Assembly: GCF_023703085.1 (NCBI RefSeq)
Contig: NZ_JAMQJY010000001.1
Location: 558,001-622,000 of the forward strand
From: Alkalicoccobacillus plakortidis
GTDB taxonomy: Bacteria > Bacillota > Bacilli > Bacillales > Bacillaceae_D
Direction of reading: 5' to 3'
Length of the DNA stretch: 64,000 nt
Shown here piece after piece: positions 59,845 through 64,000 of this stretch (positions are counted from its first letter, which is position 1; each line of letters opens with the position of its first letter). The position numbers and the translations under genes are program-made. A model generated the notes under the pieces. That model did not search any database. It was not told the origin of the DNA and was given only the letters and a program-made list of their open reading frames with translations.

Positions 59845-60087
59845 TTAATGAGTATTCCCGTTATTACGTTTTTTACTTTCCTTAAGTGCCTCAGGGGTCA
59901 CATCCGTGCCTTCTTCATCAACAACCGTGACAGAATGTAACTGGTTTTTAAATGAATTTCTAAACCCTTTTAGATATTCCGCACGTAATTCTTTTTGTTC
60001 TTTTGCTTCTGAAAGTGTTAAGCCACTCTCCTTCGCCTTTTTAGCTAGTTGATTAATCCTGTTTAATTTATCTTGATGAAGCATCAT
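59845..60087 (-). CDS. ynzC: YnzC family protein (DUF896)
   Basis: The 80-residue protein has the two-helix DUF896 motif KLNRINQLAKKAKESGLT and EAKEQKELRAEYLKGFRNSF, with a variable tail. In B. subtilis ynzC lies in the SOS-regulated yneA-yneB-ynzC operon; the same order is kept here. The exact ATG among adjacent candidates is uncertain. Confidence 0.9.
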   Translation of the reverse strand: MMLHQDKLNRINQLAKKAKESGLTLSEAKEQKELRAEYLKGFRNSFKNQLHSVTVVDEEGTDVTPEALKESKKRNNGNTH

Positions 60088-60161
60088 AAACACTCACTTT
60101 CCTGAACATATCTTATGAGTGGTATGTTACCATGACTAATCGCAACCGGCAAATTCAATGC

Positions 60162-60820
<659 letters not shown>

Positions 60821-60840
<20 letters not shown>

Positions 60841-61081
60841 TAGTTCGTTCTCCACTGTTAAATTTATACGCATAATCTTGATTGCTTGTTCCATTGATTT
60901 GACCATTATCATATTCAGAATCTACAAACTGTTCTTGCTCTTGTTTCTGATCTTCTATGCCATCCACAAACTGATCATCACCAAATGAACCTGGAAGTAA
61001 AATTGTCAAATACATAAGACATAACGTACATACGGCTGCTCCAAGTAAAAAGAATTCCTGTCCTGTCCATTTCTTACTCAT
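60821..61081 (-). CDS. yneA: YneA-like SOS cell division suppressor
   Basis: The 86-residue protein has an N-terminal membrane helix (FFLLGAAVCTLCLMYLTILL) and an acidic extracytoplasmic tail. Position opposite lexA and upstream of yneB identify it as the yneA counterpart, which delays division during the SOS response. B. subtilis YneA ends in a LysM peptidoglycan-binding domain; none is visible here, so identity rests on context. AAGAGGTGAG precedes the ATG at 61081. Confidence 0.7.
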
Positions 61082-61098
61082 AACGCTCACCTCTTATA

Positions 61099-61184
61099 GA
61101 ATGTTTGTTCGCCTTTTATATTAAAGGGAACATCCGTTTGTGTCAACATTTAATTTAGAACTTATGTTTGCGTTACATATGTTC
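61099..61184. promoter_or_regulatory. Four LexA-box-like sites between yneA and lexA
   Basis: Sites resembling GAAC-N4-GTTC occur at 61099-61110 (GAATGTTTGTTC), 61128-61139 (GAACATCCGTTT), 61158-61169 (GAACTTATGTTT) and 61173-61184 (TTACATATGTTC). Each differs from consensus in one or two bases. Their position between the divergent genes suits LexA control of both. Confidence 0.72.
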
Positions 61185-61232
61185 GTATGGTACGATTTAT
61201 CTATAAAGGAAACGTAAGAGGAGTGTACTGGT

Positions 61233-61862
61233 ATGACAAAGCTTTCAAGACGTCAGGAAGAGATTCTTGGTTTTATAAAAGTAGAAGTCCGAAAAAAAGG
61301 CTATCCGCCATCCGTTCGTGAAATTGGAGAAGCTGTTGGGTTAGCATCTAGCTCTACGGTACATGGGCATTTATCAAGACTTGAAAAAAAGGGCTACATT
61401 CGTCGAGATCCCACTAAACCTAGAGCAATTGAAGTATTAGACCTTGAAGATATGCTAGCAGAAAACGAATCCCCAAAACGACAAGCAAGCTATGCACCAA
61501 TTATCGGTAAAGTAACAGCCGGTCTTCCTATTACAGCAGTCGAGAATATAGAAGACTACTTACCTCTTCCTGAACATATGTCGGCTGATGAGAATACATA
61601 TGTGTTAGTAATTGAAGGGGAAAGTATGATTGAGGCTGGCATCTACGACGGTGATATGGTCATTGTTCGTCAACAACAAACAGCAAACAACGGTGACATC
61701 ATTGTTGCGATGACCGAGGACAACGAAGCAACAGTAAAACGCTTTTTTAAAGAAAAAGATCGTATTAGGCTCCAACCAGAGAATGCTTCAATGGATCCAA
61801 TTATCTTATCTTCTGTGACGATCCTTGGAAAAGTCATTGGTGTATTCCGTACCATTCATTAA
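61233..61862 (+). CDS. lexA: LexA repressor
   Basis: The 209-residue repressor has a winged helix with [20 protein letters not shown], the cleavage bond A96-G97 in VTAGLP, and the catalytic dyad S131 (EGESMIEAG) and K169 (EATVKRFF). RecA filaments trigger self-cleavage and induce the SOS genes, including the divergent yneA operon. GAGGAG precedes the ATG. A strong terminator follows. Confidence 0.97.
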   Translation: MTKLSRRQEEILGFIKVEVRKKGYPPSVREIGEAVGLASSSTVHGHLSRLEKKGYIRRDPTKPRAIEVLDLEDMLAENESPKRQASYAPIIGKVTAGLPITAVENIEDYLPLPEHMSADENTYVLVIEGESMIEAGIYDGDMVIVRQQQTANNGDIIVAMTEDNEATVKRFFKEKDRIRLQPENASMDPIILSSVTILGKVIGVFRTIH

Positions 61863-61876
61863 AAGTTGACAGTGAG

Positions 61877-61909
61877 ACACCTCAAACATTAGATGTTTGA
61901 GGTGTTTTT
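61877..61909 (+). terminator. Terminator of lexA
   Basis: ACACCTCAAACAT and ATGTTTGAGGTGT form a 13-base stem with a short loop and a T-run. Confidence 0.93.
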
Positions 61910-61987
61910 ATGTTTACTCATTTCTAGAGACTAATTCATGTATCTGCTCAATTTACGGTACGTGAAATTTAATGAATGAGAGTAATG

Positions 61988-62149
61988 TTATTCGGTTGGC
62001 GTTCCATATATACAACAAGTGTTTTCTATAGTACCTTGACTACCTGGGGCAAATCCACCTGCAGTTGCTAAGTCCTTGGAATTGAAAAGGATTCTAATAG
62101 GATACAAAGGGATGCAGACTGTAACAGGAATGTGTAAAGAATTTTTCAT
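61988..62149 (-). CDS. Doubtful small reading frame of 53 codons
   Basis: A minus-strand frame starts MKNSLHIPVTVCIPLYPIRI and ends TIENTCCIYGTPTE. It contains three cysteines, two of them adjacent. No ribosome site precedes the ATG and I know no similar protein. It lies in the gap between lexA and the sugar permease genes; the rest of that gap (61910-62270) holds nothing else I recognise. Confidence 0.25.
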   Translation of the reverse strand: MKNSLHIPVTVCIPLYPIRILFNSKDLATAGGFAPGSQGTIENTCCIYGTPTE

Positions 62150-62269
62150 TTTTCATAGAAACGCGGAGAAATGGTTGAGAGTTGAGATAAAACATATATA
62201 TCGACTTTTTATCTGTCTTTAGTGCTACTCTATTGATTTGCTCGGGGGCATCTTTTCATATGGTGCTCT

Positions 62270-62442
62270 ATCGTTTCACTTTTGCCTTCTATCGTTTCAA
62301 TCGGTGCTCCATCGTTTCAATTTGGTCTTCTATCGTTTCAATTGGTGCTCCATCGTTTCAATTTAGTCTTCTATCGTTTCAATCGGTACTCCATCGTTTC
62401 ACTTTGGTCTTCTATCGTTTCAATCGGTACTCCATCGCTCCA
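62270..62442. repeat. Phased tandem repeat, nine units
   Basis: The nonamer ATCGTTTCA begins at 62270, 62291, 62311, 62332, 62352, 62373, 62393 and 62414, and a variant (ATCGCTCCA) at 62434. Spacings alternate 21 and 20 bases, so the true period is 41 bases made of two half-units, with alternating CTTCT/CTCC lead-ins. It lies just downstream of a sugar permease gene. Confidence 0.9.
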
Positions 62443-62495
62443 CTTTCCCCGAAACCACAGTCAAATCCCCAGCGTATATACACTGGGGGTAGCTT

Positions 62496-63389
62496 CTATC
62501 CTTTTACTCCGGTTAAGGCGATTCCTTCAATGATTTGGCGTTGGGCAAAAATGTAGATGACTAGAACAGGAATGACGGAGATTGTTGCTCCAGCCATCAT
62601 TAATGGCCAGTCGGTTACGTATAAGCCTTTAAATGTTGCGAGTAATAGTGGCACCGTATAAAGGTTTTGATCACTCAAAAAGACGAGTGGTTGGATAAAG
62701 TTATTCCAAATTCCGATAAATGAAAAGATACCGAACGCAGCTAGTGCCGGGCGAACTAATGGCAAAATGATTTTCCAATAAATATATAGTGGGTTTGCTC
62801 CATCCATTACCGCTGCTTCTTCCATTTCTTTTGGGATACCCATGATAAATTGTCTTAGAAGAAAAACACCAAATGCATTAAACAGTGCGTTTGGTACAAG
62901 GATCGATAAATGACTGTTTACCCAGTTAATACTGTCCATAATAATATACAAAGGAATTAACGTCACTTGCATCGGCACCATCATTGTTGCCAAAAAGGCG
63001 ATAAAGAGAAATCGTGAGCCTGGGAACTTAATTTTTGCAAAGGCATAGGCTGCCATCGAGCAAGTGAGTAATTGACTAAATACAACAACAAATGAGATAT
63101 AGAAGCTATTAAAATATGCGCGACCAAATGGCATCGCATTTAGTGAATCCGTAATATTACTCCACATAAATGGATCTGGAATCCACACTGGAGGTACGGC
63201 AAATATCTGTTCAAATGATTTTAAGCTGCTTAATGCCATCCAAATAAAAGGGCCAGCCATGATAAGTGAACCCAATATGAGCGCAAAGTGTAGGGCAATT
63301 TTTGATGGTCTTAACTGAGATCCAGTCGCTGGTTTTAGCTTTCCTGGCTGTTTTTGACGTAGTGGTGTCCTACTTTCCTCCATCTTCAT
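62496..63389 (-). CDS. Carbohydrate ABC transporter permease (MalG/AraQ type)
   Basis: The 297-residue membrane protein has six helices and the EAA loop KEMEEAAVMDGANPLYIYWK before LPLVRPAL, typical of the second permease of CUT1-type sugar importers. A polar N-terminal extension of 25 residues precedes the first helix. Its start overlaps the end of the upstream permease by 20 bases; AAGGTGGG precedes this ATG. The transported sugar cannot be told from the sequence. Confidence 0.9.
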   Translation of the reverse strand: MKMEESRTPLRQKQPGKLKPATGSQLRPSKIALHFALILGSLIMAGPFIWMALSSLKSFEQIFAVPPVWIPDPFMWSNITDSLNAMPFGRAYFNSFYISFVVVFSQLLTCSMAAYAFAKIKFPGSRFLFIAFLATMMVPMQVTLIPLYIIMDSINWVNSHLSILVPNALFNAFGVFLLRQFIMGIPKEMEEAAVMDGANPLYIYWKIILPLVRPALAAFGIFSFIGIWNNFIQPLVFLSDQNLYTVPLLLATFKGLYVTDWPLMMAGATISVIPVLVIYIFAQRQIIEGIALTGVKG

Positions 63390-64000
63390 AATGCACCCAC
63401 CTTCTTGAAACTGAGAATTGGATTAGCGTAAAAATTAAGATGATCACAAACAGGACCATAGCGGAAGCTGTACTTGGTCCAAAGGCAGAACGACCAAATG
63501 CAGTTTCATAAATGTGATACACAAGGGTATAACTTGCTTTACCTGGCCCACCTTGTGTCATGACGTATGCCTGATCAAATACTTGAAACGAACCAATAAC
63601 GGACATAATGGCGACAAAAAAAGTTGTTGGTGATAGTAGTGGAAAAGTAATATGCAGAAATTTTTGGATGGATGTTGCTCCATCGATGTCTGCCGCTTCA
63701 TAATAACTTCTAGAGATGCCTTGAAGCCCGGCCAAAAATATAACCATATTGGTCCCAAGACCCCACCAAATACTTAATCCTGCGATCGAGGGAAGGACTA
63801 GACTACGGTTTGTTAACCAGTTTGGTCCATCAATACCTATCATCGCTAAAAGCTGATTAATAAGTCCAATGTCACCATTTAATAACCACATCCAGATTAC
63901 CCCAATGGAGACGGAGCTCGTAACAACAGGCATAAAGAAAAAGACTCGATAGACGGTTTTTCCTTTGACTTTGTTTAAGGCTAATGCAACTAACAGAGCT
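63370..64000 (-). CDS. Carbohydrate ABC transporter permease (MalF/UgpA type), 5' end outside window
   Basis: The visible 209 codons, including ALLVALALNKVKGKTVYRVF at the window edge, belong to the first permease of a CUT1-type importer. The EAA loop SYYEAADIDGATSIQKFLHI is present, followed by FPLLSPT and the conserved FDQAYVMTQGGPG. The N-terminus lies to the right of the window. A binding protein and possibly glycoside-processing genes are expected further upstream. Confidence 0.9.
   Translation of the reverse strand, partial: ALLVALALNKVKGKTVYRVFFFMPVVTSSVSIGVIWMWLLNGDIGLINQLLAMIGIDGPNWLTNRSLVLPSIAGLSIWWGLGTNMVIFLAGLQGISRSYYEAADIDGATSIQKFLHITFPLLSPTTFFVAIMSVIGSFQVFDQAYVMTQGGPGKASYTLVYHIYETAFGRSAFGPSTASAMVLFVIILIFTLIQFSVSRRWVHYEDGGK

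Noticed and set aside
62270..62442. CRISPR array
   Set aside because: Units are only 20-21 bases with a nine-base conserved part, linkers are repeated rather than unique, and no cas genes are present.
62233..62556. Plus-strand reading frame of about 107 codons across the tandem repeat
   Set aside because: It has no ribosome site, encodes only the repeat pattern, and overlaps the end of the permease gene on the other strand.

Overview
The window looks like a chromosomal segment of a spore-forming member of the Bacillaceae. Gene content and order follow the Bacillus subtilis yne/citB neighbourhood: lexA, yneA, yneB, ynzC, tkt, sirA, yneF, yneK, sspP, citB, sspN, yneP and yneQ all occur in that relative order. 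Base composition is low in G+C, SD sequences are strong, several genes start with TTG, and sporulation genes are present (small acid-soluble spore proteins, a Spo0E-like phosphatase, SirA). The acidic surface proteins fit a salt- or alkali-tolerant genus, but that is inference. No rRNA, tRNA or CRISPR array was seen.

Layout. 1-3 kb: 2-oxoglutarate dehydrogenase (odhA and the start of odhB). 3-12.7 kb: scattered single genes, namely a methyltransferase, a lytic transglycosylase, a GGDEF protein, an aldo-keto reductase, a Fur-box-controlled siderophore-binding lipoprotein, a sigma-like fragment, thyA and rtcB. 12.8-15.2 kb: an IS1182-family element inserted into a palindromic intergenic repeat, followed by a second copy of that repeat. 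15.3-17.7 kb: a preQ1-riboswitch-controlled queCDEF operon. 17.8-22.9 kb: M29 aminopeptidase, AgcS symporter, acylphosphatase and AprX protease. 23.6-27.5 kb: qoxABCD quinol oxidase. 27.8-41.1 kb: mixed metabolism, repair and signalling (esterase, msrA, uvsE, cheV, dipeptidase, ykuI-like EAL protein, metA, RNase H-like, PHP phosphatase, nadE). 41.2-61.9 kb: the yne/citB block, interrupted by a tandem AAA+ protein, an RND exporter and a heterodimeric ABC exporter. 62-64 kb: a phased tandem repeat and two sugar ABC permeases.

The main hidden signal is that at least thirteen genes, including normally essential or central ones (citB, tkt, queD, metA), are split by one-base indels. Ten of these are the same change, GCTGG read as GCTTGG (CCAGC read as CCAAGC), and up to four more fall on the same pentamer. 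This points to a motif-dependent sequence error, perhaps caused by base modification, rather than gene decay. Genes marked as broken should be read with that in mind.

The second signal is a family of intergenic elements, mostly at convergent gene junctions. They combine a GAGGCTGGGACA-like end motif, intrinsic-terminator hairpins whose arm sequences differ but stay complementary, and a long palindromic core.
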